From assembly GCF_010093345.1 (NCBI RefSeq), contig NZ_PDWT01000004.1, positions 124,001 through 188,000 on the forward strand: DNA of 64,000 nt. The letters run 5' to 3'. The translations under genes and the position numbers were made by a program. This document shows, in pieces, positions 16,972-25,156 of this stretch (the first letter of the stretch is position 1; each line of letters begins with the position of its first letter). The stretch comes from Pseudoxanthomonas yeongjuensis. GTDB lineage: Bacteria; Pseudomonadota; Gammaproteobacteria; Xanthomonadales; Xanthomonadaceae. The notes under the pieces are model-generated. The model searched no databases, was not told the DNA's origin, and worked only from the letters and a program-made list of their open reading frames with translations.

Positions 16972-18390
16972 ATGAGCGACAGCAAGACCTTCCACCTGCC
17001 GGACCTGGGCGAAGGCCTGCCCGATGCCACCATCGTCGAATGGTTCGTCAAGGAAGGCGACGTGATCCGCCTGGACGAACCGCTGGTGTCGATGGAAACC
17101 GCCAAGGCCGTGGTGGAAGTGCCCTCGCCGGTTTCCGGCAAGGTGCTGAAGCTGGCCGGCAACGCCGGCGACATCGTCGTGACCGGGGCGATGCTGGCCG
17201 AATTCGAACCCGACCCCAACCTGCCGCAACGCGCGGACGGACAGGACACCGGGCATTCGCATGGCGCACCGAAAAGCGCGGGCGCCGCCATTGCAGGAGG
17301 GGCTTCGGCCCCGACCGTGTCCGAAGCTGGCGGAGCTGAAGCCCCTCCCACAAGTGTCGAGCGCGACGATGCGGGCACCGTGGTCGGCGCCATGCAATCC
17401 TCCAACGCCGTGCACCAGGAACAGGCGGTCGCGGTCGGTGGCATCAAGGCGATGCCGGCGGTGCGCGCGCAGGCGAGGAAACTCGGCGTGGACCTTTCCC
17501 GCGTCCGCGCCACCGGCGCCGATGGCGCGGTGACCATGGCCGATGTAAAGCAGGCCGCGGCGAATGGCTTCGCTGCCGTAGGAGCGCCCCTTGGGCGCGA
17601 TGCTTCTGCGGTCGTCGGCAAGCAAGAGCATCGCGGGCAAGGCCCGCTCCTACCTCCCCAAGGCAGTCCCGTTGCGGGACAAGAGCGCGAGCGCACCCAG
17701 TTGTCCGCCTCCGGCAAGCCCATGCGCACCCAGCCGCCGAATGTTTCCGTCAGCGGTCAGCCCGAACAACTCAAGGGCGTCCGCCGCAACATGGCCCGGG
17801 TCATGGCCGATGCGCATGCCAAAGTGGTGCCGACCACGCTCAGCGACGACGCCGACGTGCAGGCATGGCAACCGGGCAACGACGTCACCGTGCGCCTGAT
17901 CCGCGCCATCGTCAGTGGCTGCAAGGCGGTACCGGCCATGAACGCGTGGTTCGATGGCGAGAAACTGAGTCGCACCCTGCATCCGCAGGTCGACATCGGC
18001 ATCGCCGTGGACACCGACGACGGCCTGTTCGTTCCGGCGTTGCGCAATGCCGACATCCTCGATGCGCGCGGCATCCGCGAAGGCGTCAACCGCCTGCGCG
18101 TGCAGGTGGAAGACCGCAGCATCCCGGCTTCGGAACTGACCGGCTACACGATTTCCCTGTCCAACTTCGGCATGTTCGCCGGCCGCTACGCCACCCCGGT
18201 GGTGGTGCCGCCGTGCGTGGCGATCGTGGCCGCCGGCCGCGCCCGCCACCAGGTCATGCCGGTGATGGGCGGCTTCGAGTCGCACAAGATCATCCCGCTG
18301 TCGGTGACCTTCGACCATCGCGCCGCGACCGGTGGCGAGGCGGCACGCTTCCTGAAGGCGCTGATCGACGACCTGGCCCTGTCTTCGTAG
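16972..18390 (+). CDS. 2-oxoacid dehydrogenase E2 component (dihydrolipoyl acyltransferase)
   Basis: A 472-residue core subunit that transfers the acyl group from E1 to CoA. An N-terminal lipoyl domain (residues about 5-80) carries the lipoylated Lys45 in VSMETAKAVVEVPSPVSGKV. A long linker follows, then an E3/E1-binding domain (residues about 158-196; MPAVRAQARKLGVDLSRV). The catalytic domain runs from about residue 255, ending with the active-site FDHRAATGGEAARF. Residues about 108-127 and 203-228, both in linkers between domains, are encoded by dispersed repeats R5 and R6. The TAG stop belongs to repeat R7. It works with the two upstream E1 genes; the E3 is supplied from elsewhere. Confidence 0.93.
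   Translation: MSDSKTFHLPDLGEGLPDATIVEWFVKEGDVIRLDEPLVSMETAKAVVEVPSPVSGKVLKLAGNAGDIVVTGAMLAEFEPDPNLPQRADGQDTGHSHGAPKSAGAAIAGGASAPTVSEAGGAEAPPTSVERDDAGTVVGAMQSSNAVHQEQAVAVGGIKAMPAVRAQARKLGVDLSRVRATGADGAVTMADVKQAAANGFAAVGAPLGRDASAVVGKQEHRGQGPLLPPQGSPVAGQERERTQLSASGKPMRTQPPNVSVSGQPEQLKGVRRNMARVMADAHAKVVPTTLSDDADVQAWQPGNDVTVRLIRAIVSGCKAVPAMNAWFDGEKLSRTLHPQVDIGIAVDTDDGLFVPALRNADILDARGIREGVNRLRVQVEDRSIPASELTGYTISLSNFGMFAGRYATPVVVPPCVAIVAAGRARHQVMPVMGGFESHKIIPLSVTFDHRAATGGEAARFLKALIDDLALSS
17293..17351. repeat. Dispersed palindromic repeat R5, inside the first E2 linker
   Basis: GCAGGAGGGGCTTCGGCCCC faces GAGCTGAAGCCCCTCCCAC. It is of the same type as R4 and is read in the same phase, giving GGASAPT and GAEAPP peptides as in E1beta. 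It lies between the lipoyl and E3-binding domains. Confidence 0.82.
17578..17653. repeat. Dispersed palindromic repeat R6, inside the second E2 linker
   Basis: GTAGGAGCGCCCCTTGGGCG faces an inverted arm ending CAAGGCCCGCTCCTAC. It is read in frame as residues about 203-228 of E2, between the E3-binding and catalytic domains. The arm type matches R1 and R7. Confidence 0.85.
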
Positions 18391-18462
18391 GAGCGCGCCT
18401 TGCGCGCGATGCTTTGCGCGTTTTCCATTCGAAACAGCATCGCGGGCAAGGCCCGCTCCTAC
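18387..18462. repeat. Dispersed palindromic repeat R7, supplying the E2 stop codon
   Basis: GTAGGAGCGCGCCTTGCGCG is paired with an arm ending GCAAGGCCCGCTCCTAC. Its leading GTAG contains the TAG stop of the E2 gene; the rest fills the gap before the VOC gene. Confidence 0.85.
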
Positions 18463-18485
18463 AACCTCCTATTGCGGAGAGCGTC

Positions 18486-18869
18486 ATGACCCATCGCAGC
18501 CGACTCGCCGGCTTCATCATCGATTGCAAGAAAGGGACCCTGCGCGAATCGGCGGACTTCTGGGGCCGGGCCTTGAACCTGGAAGTCCAGGATTACGACG
18601 AGGACGGCCTGGGCATCTATGCGCCGATGCAGGACGGCCCTGGCGGACTGCACATAGAAGTGCAGAAGGTCTCGCATCCCTCCCGCGTGCACCTGGACAT
18701 CGAGACCGACGACATCGAGGCGGAAGTGAAGCGGCTCGAGAAGCTCGGCGCCAAGCGCGTCGAATTCGTGCGCGAACGCTGGTGGGTGATGGAAGCGCCC
18801 AGCGGCCACCGCTTCTGCGTGGTGCCGATGCGCGAGTCGGACCGGCAGGAACCCAACGTCTGGAAATAA
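18486..18869 (+). CDS. VOC (glyoxalase/bleomycin-resistance) family protein
   Basis: A 127-residue single vicinal-oxygen-chelate domain. The beta-alpha-beta-beta-beta pattern is visible: LAGFIIDCKKGTLRESADFW, GLHIEVQKVSHPSRVHLDIE, DDIEAEVKRLEKLGAKRVEF and the closing PSGHRFCVVPM. Candidate metal-site residues are the His in RVHLDIE and the Glu in VMEAPSG. The ATG at 18486 gives the family's normal N-terminus and is preceded by a GGAGA ribosome-binding site. The substrate is unknown. It follows the E2 gene behind repeat R7 and may still be read from the same promoter. Confidence 0.85.
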   Translation: MTHRSRLAGFIIDCKKGTLRESADFWGRALNLEVQDYDEDGLGIYAPMQDGPGGLHIEVQKVSHPSRVHLDIETDDIEAEVKRLEKLGAKRVEFVRERWWVMEAPSGHRFCVVPMRESDRQEPNVWK

Positions 18870-18886
18870 ACGACATCTTCGCGCGC

Positions 18887-18956
18887 GTAGGAGCGACGTC
18901 AGTCGCGACTTGACGCTTTAAAAATCAAAACCCTTCGCGACTTACGTCGCTCCTAC
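18887..18956. repeat. Dispersed palindromic repeat R8 (GTAG-headed pair)
   Basis: GTAGGAGCGACGTCAGTCGC faces CGCGACTTACGTCGCTCCTAC. It separates the convergent VOC and metallo-hydrolase genes, and its right arm supplies the TAG stop of the metallo-hydrolase. Confidence 0.85.
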
Positions 18957-19894
18957 AGTCGATCCTGGCGCTTGTCGCGATCCAACCAAGACGCCAGCCC
19001 CTGGGCATTGAGTTCGATATCCATGCCCAGCACCTTCTCCACGCCGGCATCGTCCAGCGGACAGCCATGGACGCGTGCCCGTTCCAGATAGAGAGCGCGT
19101 AGCGCTTCCGCCAGGCAACGATGCCGATCCGGCCCGCCATCGCAATCGCGGGCGATCGCCACCATCGCGTCGATCTGCGCGTACAGGTCGTGCGACAGTC
19201 GTTCGACATCGCCGACGCGTCCGTAGTGTGTCAGGTACATCCATTGCGGATCGCGCGCCAGCAAACGCGCGATGGACGCTTTCAGCTCCGCCGGCTCGAA
19301 CTGCACCGGCGACGACGTGGGCAGCACGAACGGCCCGTTCGCGCTGTCCAGTTCCCGATAGGAAAGCCCGAAGGTGTCGCCGGTGAACCAGCCGCGACTG
19401 CGCGCATCCCATACGCAATAGTGGTGCCGCGCATGGCCAGGGGTATCGATGCAGACCAGTTCGCGGCCCTGCAGATCGACCACATGCCCGTCTTCCGCGA
19501 CCACTACCCGCGACTCCGGCACCGGCTGGATCTCGCCGTAGCTGCGCCGCATTTCCGCTTCGCCATAAACCGCAGTGGCGCCTGCGATCAGCTTCGAAGG
19601 ATCGATCATGTGCCGCGCTCCGCGCGGGTGCACCACCAGGCGGGCGTTGGGCAGTTCGGCCATCAACGCACCCGCGCCGCCGGCGTGATCCAGATGCACA
19701 TGGGTCACCAGCAGCCAGTCGACATCGGCCGGGGCGAGTCCGACCAACGCAAGCCTGGCCAGCAGGTTGGGAACCGAATAATTGGTGCCGCAATCGACGA
19801 AGGCGCCACGGCCGTTCTCGACGATCAGGTAAGCGGCATCGAAATGATCGCGCTGGAACGCGGTGTCGATGGTGTGGATGCCGTGCTCGCTCAT
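18953..19894 (-). CDS. MBL-fold metallo-hydrolase
   Basis: A 313-residue cytoplasmic hydrolase of the metallo-beta-lactamase fold. The zinc motif THVHLDHAGG (HxHxDH) is followed by further ligands in DTPGHARHHYCVW and the Asp in GWFTGDTFGLS. The N-terminus HTIDTAFQRDHFDAAYLIVE is typical of the glyoxalase-II-like branch. The C-terminal helical extension (from about residue 215) is longer than in plain glyoxalase II. The substrate is unknown. The TAG stop codon is formed by repeat R8. Confidence 0.88.
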   Translation of the reverse strand: MSEHGIHTIDTAFQRDHFDAAYLIVENGRGAFVDCGTNYSVPNLLARLALVGLAPADVDWLLVTHVHLDHAGGAGALMAELPNARLVVHPRGARHMIDPSKLIAGATAVYGEAEMRRSYGEIQPVPESRVVVAEDGHVVDLQGRELVCIDTPGHARHHYCVWDARSRGWFTGDTFGLSYRELDSANGPFVLPTSSPVQFEPAELKASIARLLARDPQWMYLTHYGRVGDVERLSHDLYAQIDAMVAIARDCDGGPDRHRCLAEALRALYLERARVHGCPLDDAGVEKVLGMDIELNAQGLASWLDRDKRQDRL

Positions 19895-19962
19895 GCCTTT
19901 CCCGGACCGGTAGCTGAATTCGGATTCTAGCGAGCGCGGCGTCCCTGCACGATGCGGCTTTC

Positions 19963-20040
19963 GTAGGAGCGCCCATGGGCGCGAGCTCTCCGATCAGATC
20001 GCGAATAACCCAGAAGCTCGCGCCCAAGGGGCGCTCCTAC
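19963..20040. repeat. Dispersed palindromic repeat R9 (GTAG-headed pair)
   Basis: GTAGGAGCGCCCATGGGCGC faces an arm ending CCAAGGGGCGCTCCTAC. It lies upstream of the metallo-hydrolase and gives the TAG stop of the small membrane protein gene. Confidence 0.85.
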
Positions 20041-20342
20041 GTCTCGCGACGCTGCAGCCACCAGGTGCGCAGGACCACAGCGATGAACATGACCGCCAGG
20101 AACGCACCGTAGGCGACCAGGGTGGCCAGCACCTGCTTCCAGATGGCGCCGGTGCCCACGTCGGCCAAGCCCAACGCATAGCCCCACTGCATGCCGCCGA
20201 AACTGAGCACGAAGGCGATGGCCAACGCGGCGAGGTCGAAACGCTTGCGCGCGGCATCCCGGGGCTGGCGTGGGAACAGCCGGAACAGCGCGCCGATCAG
20301 CAGGAACCACGGCAGGAACAGGACCAGCGCGAGGTACGGCAT
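20037..20342 (-). CDS. Small membrane protein of unknown function
   Basis: A 101-residue protein with three hydrophobic segments: residues about 3-22 (YLALVLFLPWFLLIGALF), 40-58 (ALAIAFVLSFGGMQWGY) and 70-92. A short basic loop, PRQPRDAARKR, lies between the first two. The ATG overlaps the trpS stop by one base, so translation is coupled to trpS. The stop TAG is the head of repeat R9, which leaves the C-terminus QRRET. I do not recognise a family. Confidence 0.75.
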   Translation of the reverse strand: MPYLALVLFLPWFLLIGALFRLFPRQPRDAARKRFDLAALAIAFVLSFGGMQWGYALGLADVGTGAIWKQVLATLVAYGAFLAVMFIAVVLRTWWLQRRET

Positions 20343-21631
20343 CAGGCCTCGGCTTCGCGCAGTTGCCGCAACGCGGCCAGCACGTCCTGCACCGGCACCA
20401 GCAGGTTTATCTCCGGCGTTTCCATGGCGTCGGCGCGATCGCTGCGCTTCAACACCGCGATCAGCTGGCCGGCTTCCTTCGGCGAATCGAAGCCGTTGCT
20501 CTGCACCAGCAGTACGCCGTCGCCATCCATGAACTTGAAGTAGAAGCGGTTGTCGCTGTCGCGGTACTGCTTGAACGAAGGCAGCGTCGATTTCGCCGCA
20601 GCTTTTGCATCCACTTTCGGTTGCTGGGACAAATCGCGCAGTCCTACCGCCTCGCGCAGTTCGGCGAGGAAGGGAATCGCGTACTTCTCGCGCAGCCGCC
20701 CGGCGCCATCGCGCAGGATGGATTCGATGTCGGCGGGTTTGGCGATCAGGGCTTCGTAGCGCTCGCGCATCGGCGCGATCTGCGCATCGATGCACTCGAA
20801 CAACTTCTGCTTGGCATCGCCCCAGCCGATGCCCTCGGCGTAGGCCTGGCGCATCTGCGCGGTTTCGTCGGCGCTGGCGAAGGCCTGGTACAGCTGGAAC
20901 AGGGCCGAGCCCTCGGTTTCCTTCGCCTCGCCCGGCGCGCGCGAGTCGGTGGTGATCGAAGACACCGCTTTCTTCAGCTCCGCGCGAGGCGCGAACAGTG
21001 GAATGGTGTTGTCGTAGCTCTTGCTCATCTTGCGGCCGTCCAGGCCGGGCAAGGTGGCCACGCTCTCGTCGATGGCCGCTTCCGGCAGCACGAAATAATC
21101 GCGGCCGTAGACATGGTTGAACCGCTGGCCGAAATCGCGGGCCATCTCGATGTGCTGGACCTGGTCGCGGCCCACCGGCACCCGGTCGGCCTTGAAGATC
21201 AGGATGTCGGCGGCCATCAGCACCGGATACATGAACAATCCGGCGCTGATCCCGGAATCGTCGTCCTCGCTGTCGGCGCGATTCCGGTCCACCGCCGCCT
21301 TGTACGCATGTGCGCGATTGAGGATGCCCTTGCCGGCCACGCAGGTCAGGAACCAGGTCAGCTCGGTGATCTCGGGAATGTCGGACTGGCGGTAGAACCA
21401 CACCTTGTCCGGTTCCAGCCCCGCCGCCAGCCAGGTCGCGGCGATCTCCAGGGTCGAGCGCTGGGTGCGCGCCGGGTCCTGGGCCTTGATCAGGCTGTGC
21501 AGGTCGGCGAGGAAATAGAAGCTCTCCGCATCGCTGGCGCGGCTGGCGGCGATGGCCGGGCGCACGGCGCCCACGTAATTGCCTAGGTGCGGGGTGCCGG
21601 AGGTGGTGATGCCGGTAAGGACGCGGGTCAT
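20342..21631 (-). CDS. trpS: Tryptophan--tRNA ligase, long form
   Basis: A 429-residue class I aminoacyl-tRNA synthetase charging tRNA-Trp. The HIGH-equivalent is TSGTPHLGNYVGAV near the N-terminus and the KMSKS loop is GLDGRKMSKSYDN. The core of about 330 residues is followed by an extension of about 95 residues, from about DLSQQPKVDAKAAAKS. This resembles a small appended domain with FYFKFMDGDGVLLVQSNGF. Such longer forms are, as I recall, common in Xanthomonadaceae. The start at ATG gives MTRVLTGITTSG as expected. Confidence 0.95.
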   Translation of the reverse strand: MTRVLTGITTSGTPHLGNYVGAVRPAIAASRASDAESFYFLADLHSLIKAQDPARTQRSTLEIAATWLAAGLEPDKVWFYRQSDIPEITELTWFLTCVAGKGILNRAHAYKAAVDRNRADSEDDDSGISAGLFMYPVLMAADILIFKADRVPVGRDQVQHIEMARDFGQRFNHVYGRDYFVLPEAAIDESVATLPGLDGRKMSKSYDNTIPLFAPRAELKKAVSSITTDSRAPGEAKETEGSALFQLYQAFASADETAQMRQAYAEGIGWGDAKQKLFECIDAQIAPMRERYEALIAKPADIESILRDGAGRLREKYAIPFLAELREAVGLRDLSQQPKVDAKAAAKSTLPSFKQYRDSDNRFYFKFMDGDGVLLVQSNGFDSPKEAGQLIAVLKRSDRADAMETPEINLLVPVQDVLAALRQLREAEA

Positions 21632-21677
21632 TCGCTGGGTCGTTTCGGGATATGAACGAATCCAAGTTTAACCGCCC

Positions 21678-21780
21678 GTGGGAGCGGCGTCCCCGCCGCG
21701 AGCTCTTGATCTTTGACCTTGCCCTTGCATCCTTGCTGATCGAGCCAAGCAAGAGCTCGCGGCGGGGACGCCGCTCCCAC
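21678..21780. repeat. Dispersed palindromic repeat R10 (GTGG-headed pair)
   Basis: GTGGGAGCGGCGTCCCCGCC faces an arm ending GGCGGGGACGCCGCTCCCAC, with an AAGAGCTC/GAGCTCTT extension of the pairing. It sits in the divergent region between trpS and the 21846 gene. Confidence 0.85.
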
Positions 21781-21845
21781 ACTTCCGCTTAACCCCGCTT
21801 GCCGGATCCGCGCGTTGATCGTCCTGCTCACCAAGGAGAACGACC

Positions 21846-22658
21846 ATGTTCCGCAAGACCCTGCTGATGTCGATGGCGATGCTGATGACCGGCGCCTGCT
21901 CCCCTCTGTCCGCAAGACCCCTCGTCGACGTCTCGGTCGTGGACCGCGACACCGGCGAATGGCTGCGCGAATACCCGCATCGTGGCGATACCTGGGTGGC
22001 CGGCGCGCCCGGCGACCGCTATGGCGTGCGCCTGAGCAATACCACCGGTGAGCGCGTGCTGGTGGTGTTGTCGGTGGACGGCATCAATGCGGTCACCGGT
22101 GAAACCGCCAGCCCCTCACAGGCCGGCTATGTACTCGAGCCCTGGGAAAGCACCGAGATCGCCGGCTGGCGCAAGTCGCTGGACGACATCGCCCAGTTCG
22201 TGTTCACCGACCTCGGCGACAGTTACGCAGCACGCACCGGGCGGCCACACAATGTCGGAGTGATCGGCGTGGCCGTGTTCCAGGAATCGCGTCCGCGGTA
22301 CTACCCCACTCCCGCACCTCCGATTACGCGCGAGCGCGAATACCGGCGCGATGAAGCCAAGGCCGCGTCCGCTCCCGCGGCCAACGGCATGGCCCGCGAA
22401 CAGGCGGCCGACAGCGCCGCGCGCCAGAGCATGGGCACCGGGCATGGCCAGCGCGAATGGTCGCCGGTGGGCCAGACCAGCTTCGTGCGCGCGACCCGCA
22501 GCCCGGCGCAGGTCAGCGAATTGCGCTACGACGACGACCGGCGGCTGATGGCGATGGGCATCATCCCCCGCGATTACGACTATCCGCGCCACGACCGGCG
22601 GAATGGACAACCACGCGCGTTTCCGAACGGTTTCGTGGCCGATCCTCCTTATCGTTGA
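21846..22658 (+). CDS. Putative exported protein of unknown function
   Basis: A 270-residue protein with an N-terminal export signal. LMTGAC (Cys18) could be a lipoprotein site, though the -3 residue is not the usual Leu. Residues about 28-150 form a beta-rich domain (RYGVRLSNTTGERVLVVLSV, VLEPWESTEIAGWR) reminiscent of proteins exposing surface loops. The rest is low-complexity, rich in Ala, Arg and Tyr, ending DYDYPRHDRRNG and NGFVADPPYR. A RBS (AAGGAGA) precedes the ATG. No family is recognised. Confidence 0.75.
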   Translation: MFRKTLLMSMAMLMTGACSPLSARPLVDVSVVDRDTGEWLREYPHRGDTWVAGAPGDRYGVRLSNTTGERVLVVLSVDGINAVTGETASPSQAGYVLEPWESTEIAGWRKSLDDIAQFVFTDLGDSYAARTGRPHNVGVIGVAVFQESRPRYYPTPAPPITREREYRRDEAKAASAPAANGMAREQAADSAARQSMGTGHGQREWSPVGQTSFVRATRSPAQVSELRYDDDRRLMAMGIIPRDYDYPRHDRRNGQPRAFPNGFVADPPYR

Positions 22659-22731
22659 GCCACGCCTGCCATGAACGAACAACGGGCCGAAAGGCCCGCT
22701 GTCGTACCGAATGGAAGGGAGCGATCGCTAC

Positions 22732-22947
22732 TCAGTTCCTGGTCTCCGATTTCAGGCTGCGTGCGAAATCGCTGACTTCGGTCTGCGCCCGATCGCGATC
22801 CCAACCGTAGCGTTCTTGCAGCTTGCCCGCCAGGTACTCGGAATTCCCTTCGGCTACCTGGAAATCGTCATCGGTCAGGTCGCCCCACTTGGCCTGGATC
22901 TTGCCCTTGAGCTGCTTCCAGTTGCCGGCGATGGTGTCCTTGTTCAT
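22732..22947 (-). CDS. CsbD family stress-response protein
   Basis: A 71-residue soluble helical protein. It starts [23 protein letters not shown], the signature of the CsbD family, and continues [26 protein letters not shown]. Family members are induced by general stress; the molecular function is not known. A short hairpin (CGGGCC-GAAA-GGCCCG) lies downstream at about 22685-22700 and may end the transcript. Confidence 0.92.
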   Translation of the reverse strand: MNKDTIAGNWKQLKGKIQAKWGDLTDDDFQVAEGNSEYLAGKLQERYGWDRDRAQTEVSDFARSLKSETRN

Positions 22948-23097
22948 GGCTTGCCTCTTTGAATGACCACGGCGGAGGTACCGTGGATGCAGCTTCGCAA
23001 AAAACGCGTTCGCCGCCGGTCAACCCTTCGTCAACGCGAAATAACGGATGCAACGACATCCTGCTCACATTCCCGAATGAAACAAATTCCAGAACGA

Positions 23098-23126
23098 AAG
23101 AAGGGCCGGATATGCCGGCCCTTCTT
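23098..23126 (-). terminator. Hairpin terminator after the entericidin-like gene
   Basis: A perfect 12-base stem, AAGAAGGGCCGG / CCGGCCCTTCTT, with a 5-base loop lies 42 bases past the entericidin-like stop codon. On the minus strand it is followed by TCGTT rather than a full T-run, so it is likely but not a textbook terminator. Confidence 0.7.
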
Positions 23127-23168
23127 CGTGGCGCCGAACAACGCGCCGTTTTTACTGCGATGCAGGAA

Positions 23169-23321
23169 TCAGCACTTGGCGTCCTTGCAATCTTCGGCCT
23201 TGTCCTGGACCTTTTCGCCGACCTTCTCCACATCCTTGCCCGCACCCGCCATGGTATTGCAAGCGGTCAGCGTGCCCATCATGAACATCGAAACTACGAT
23301 CAATGCCAGTAAACGCTTCAT
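23169..23321 (-). CDS. Entericidin-like small lipoprotein
   Basis: A 50-residue lipoprotein: MKRLLALIVVSMFMMGTLTAC signal with lipobox LTAC, then NTMAGAGKDVEKVGEKVQD, matching the EcnA/EcnB family. The start was fixed by the strong AGGAGA ribosome-binding site six bases upstream. The C-terminus ends DCKDAKC with two cysteines. Entericidins are small membrane-associated lipoproteins linked to envelope stress. No antidote partner is adjacent. Confidence 0.88.
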   Translation of the reverse strand: MKRLLALIVVSMFMMGTLTACNTMAGAGKDVEKVGEKVQDKAEDCKDAKC

Positions 23322-23454
23322 ATTGACTCTCCTGTTGATGGGTATCTTGCCGGGGCTACCGCAGCTATCGAACCCCTGTCGGCAACCTTGCGTACAAGCT
23401 GCCGTGTCGCGCATTCATCCCGTGTGAACACGGACGTCCGCGTTCAGTTTCGTC

Positions 23455-24378
23455 TCAGTCGCGCATCAACGTCGATTTTCCGAACAGGCTTTCCACCAGG
23501 TCCACCACCAGTTCCGCGGTCAGGTTGCGGGTGTCGATCACCGGATTCAACTCGACGATATCCAGCGACAGCATGCGCCCGGTGTCGGCGATCATTTCCA
23601 TCACCAGTTGCGCTTCGCGATAGTTGGGGCCGCCGGGCACGGTGGTGCCCACGCCCGGCGCAATGCTGGGATCCAGGAAATCGACGTCGAAGCTCACGTG
23701 CAGATGGGTGTTCTCGTCCACGCCTTGCAGTGCGGCTTCCATGGTCCGTTTCATGCCGTTCTCGTCGATGTAGCGCATGTCGTAGACGTCGATGCCGTTG
23801 TCCTTGATCAGGCGCTTCTCTTCGGCGTCCACCGAACGGATGCCGATCTGGCGGATGTCGCCCGGATCCATCGCCGGCACATGCTTGCCCAACCGGGTCA
23901 GCGCGTCGGGACCGATGCCGCACAGGCAAGCCACGGGCATGCCGTGGATGTTGCCCGAGGGCGTGACTGCGCTGGTATTGAAATCCGAATGCGCATCCAG
24001 CCAGAGCACGCGCAATTTCTTCCCGCTGTCGCGGCAATGCTGGGCGACGGCGGTGATCGACCCCATGCCCAGGCAATGGTCGCCGCCGAGCATGATCGGC
24101 ATGCGTCCCAAGGCGAGCTCCGCGGCGGTGGCGTGCATCAGCTCCCGGTTCCAGGCGACCACTTCCTCGAGATGGCGATAACCCTGCACCGGCGCCGTCC
24201 ATGGATTGACCGGACCGTTGAGGTTGCCGCGATCGGCCACGTCCACTCCGCGGGCGGTGAGCGCCTCGCCGAAACCAGCGATGCGCAGGGCATCCGGGCC
24301 CATGCGCGCGCCGCGATGGCCTGCGCCGATATCGGTGGGTACGCCGATCAATGAAACCGGTGGGTAGGTTCGGCTCAT
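23455..24378 (-). CDS. rocF: Arginase
   Basis: A 307-residue manganese enzyme hydrolysing L-arginine to ornithine and urea. The ureohydrolase signatures are complete: IMLGGDHCLGMGS, LWLDAHSDFNT and SFDVDFLDPSIAPGVGT hold the binuclear Mn ligands. SAVTPSGNIHGMP is typical of arginases rather than agmatinases. Length is standard. The upstream region contains a palindrome at 24504. Confidence 0.95.
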   Translation of the reverse strand: MSRTYPPVSLIGVPTDIGAGHRGARMGPDALRIAGFGEALTARGVDVADRGNLNGPVNPWTAPVQGYRHLEEVVAWNRELMHATAAELALGRMPIMLGGDHCLGMGSITAVAQHCRDSGKKLRVLWLDAHSDFNTSAVTPSGNIHGMPVACLCGIGPDALTRLGKHVPAMDPGDIRQIGIRSVDAEEKRLIKDNGIDVYDMRYIDENGMKRTMEAALQGVDENTHLHVSFDVDFLDPSIAPGVGTTVPGGPNYREAQLVMEMIADTGRMLSLDIVELNPVIDTRNLTAELVVDLVESLFGKSTLMRD

Positions 24379-24503
24379 GTGCGGGATCTTTCGTTCAATG
24401 CGAGGGTGACGAGTCTAGCGGTGTTCCCCATCGCCTGCGTTGTGGCGGTGCAACACGCACTCTTCATGCGGGGCGGAGACACGGCGTGAACACTTAACTT
24501 CAT

Positions 24504-24515
24504 GGTCACATGACC
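24504..24515. promoter_or_regulatory. Candidate operator palindrome between arginase and a hypothetical gene
   Basis: GGTCACATGACC is a 5-base inverted repeat with a 2-base centre. It lies in the divergent region 126 bases from the arginase start and 71 from the 24586 start. Its layout resembles the hpd and E1alpha operators (shared TCACATG core), but the half-sites differ. Confidence 0.4.
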
Positions 24516-24585
24516 CTCACGGTTATCTTGCCCGATGCTGGGATGATCCGGTTGCAGGAAACCCCCGCAGAAGATGGAGGCGCCC

Positions 24586-24966
24586 ATGGGCAAGGTCAAT
24601 GATATTCGCGCTACCCGCCAGGACGTGATACTGGATATCGATGCCGAGTTGCGCTACTGGCGCGGCTGCTATCGGGAAAGTGCTTTTCATCGCGCACCCG
24701 TCGAATTCGACGACTACATCCCGACCCTCAAGTTCGGCTACGACGCCTACCTGTTGAACCACAACAGGAACCTTGACGAACTGATGGACAGCCTTGGGCG
24801 GCGCTACCAGCGCGTCGTTCCGCAATGGCAGCAGCTGGACTGGATGCTGGGTGCGACGATAGTCCGCGAGACCTGGAAGCGCATGCAGCAGGGCCAGTCG
24901 TGGCGGCCGCTGCAAGTCGCCGCGCCCGTCGCGTTCAATCGCGAACGCCTGCACGCTGCGATGTAA
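24586..24966 (+). CDS. Hypothetical protein
   Basis: A 126-residue acidic, probably soluble protein. The start MGKVNDIRATRQ was chosen because GGAGG lies five bases upstream; the earlier ATG at 24574 overlaps that ribosome-binding site. The sequence is helical, with ILDIDAELRYWRGCYRESAF, FDDYIPTLKFGYDAYLLNHN and WMLGATIVRETWKRMQQG. No known family or motif is recognised. It is divergent from arginase. Confidence 0.7.
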   Translation: MGKVNDIRATRQDVILDIDAELRYWRGCYRESAFHRAPVEFDDYIPTLKFGYDAYLLNHNRNLDELMDSLGRRYQRVVPQWQQLDWMLGATIVRETWKRMQQGQSWRPLQVAAPVAFNRERLHAAM

Positions 24967-25156
24967 CGCGCGCAGCCAAGGCTTGTTCACTGCCTTGGTT
25001 GCGAGAGACGCAGTGGTCAACAGGAGCCCATGACGTGGCATGTGGCACTGACTCTGCACTGAGACGTATATACCGATAGGGTTGTCGCAACCGGCGGATG
25101 CGCGGATTCCACGCACGCGGAACGCCGCCGTATGGCTGACCGATGGTCGCGACATA

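Noticed and set aside
15563-17653. Repeats R4-R6 as sequence errors or frameshifts breaking the dehydrogenase genes
   Set aside because: Reading frames continue through all three and the conserved domains on both sides stay in frame.
23169-23321. Entericidin as a toxin/antitoxin pair
   Set aside because: Only one such gene is present; the neighbouring CsbD and arginase genes are not antidotes.
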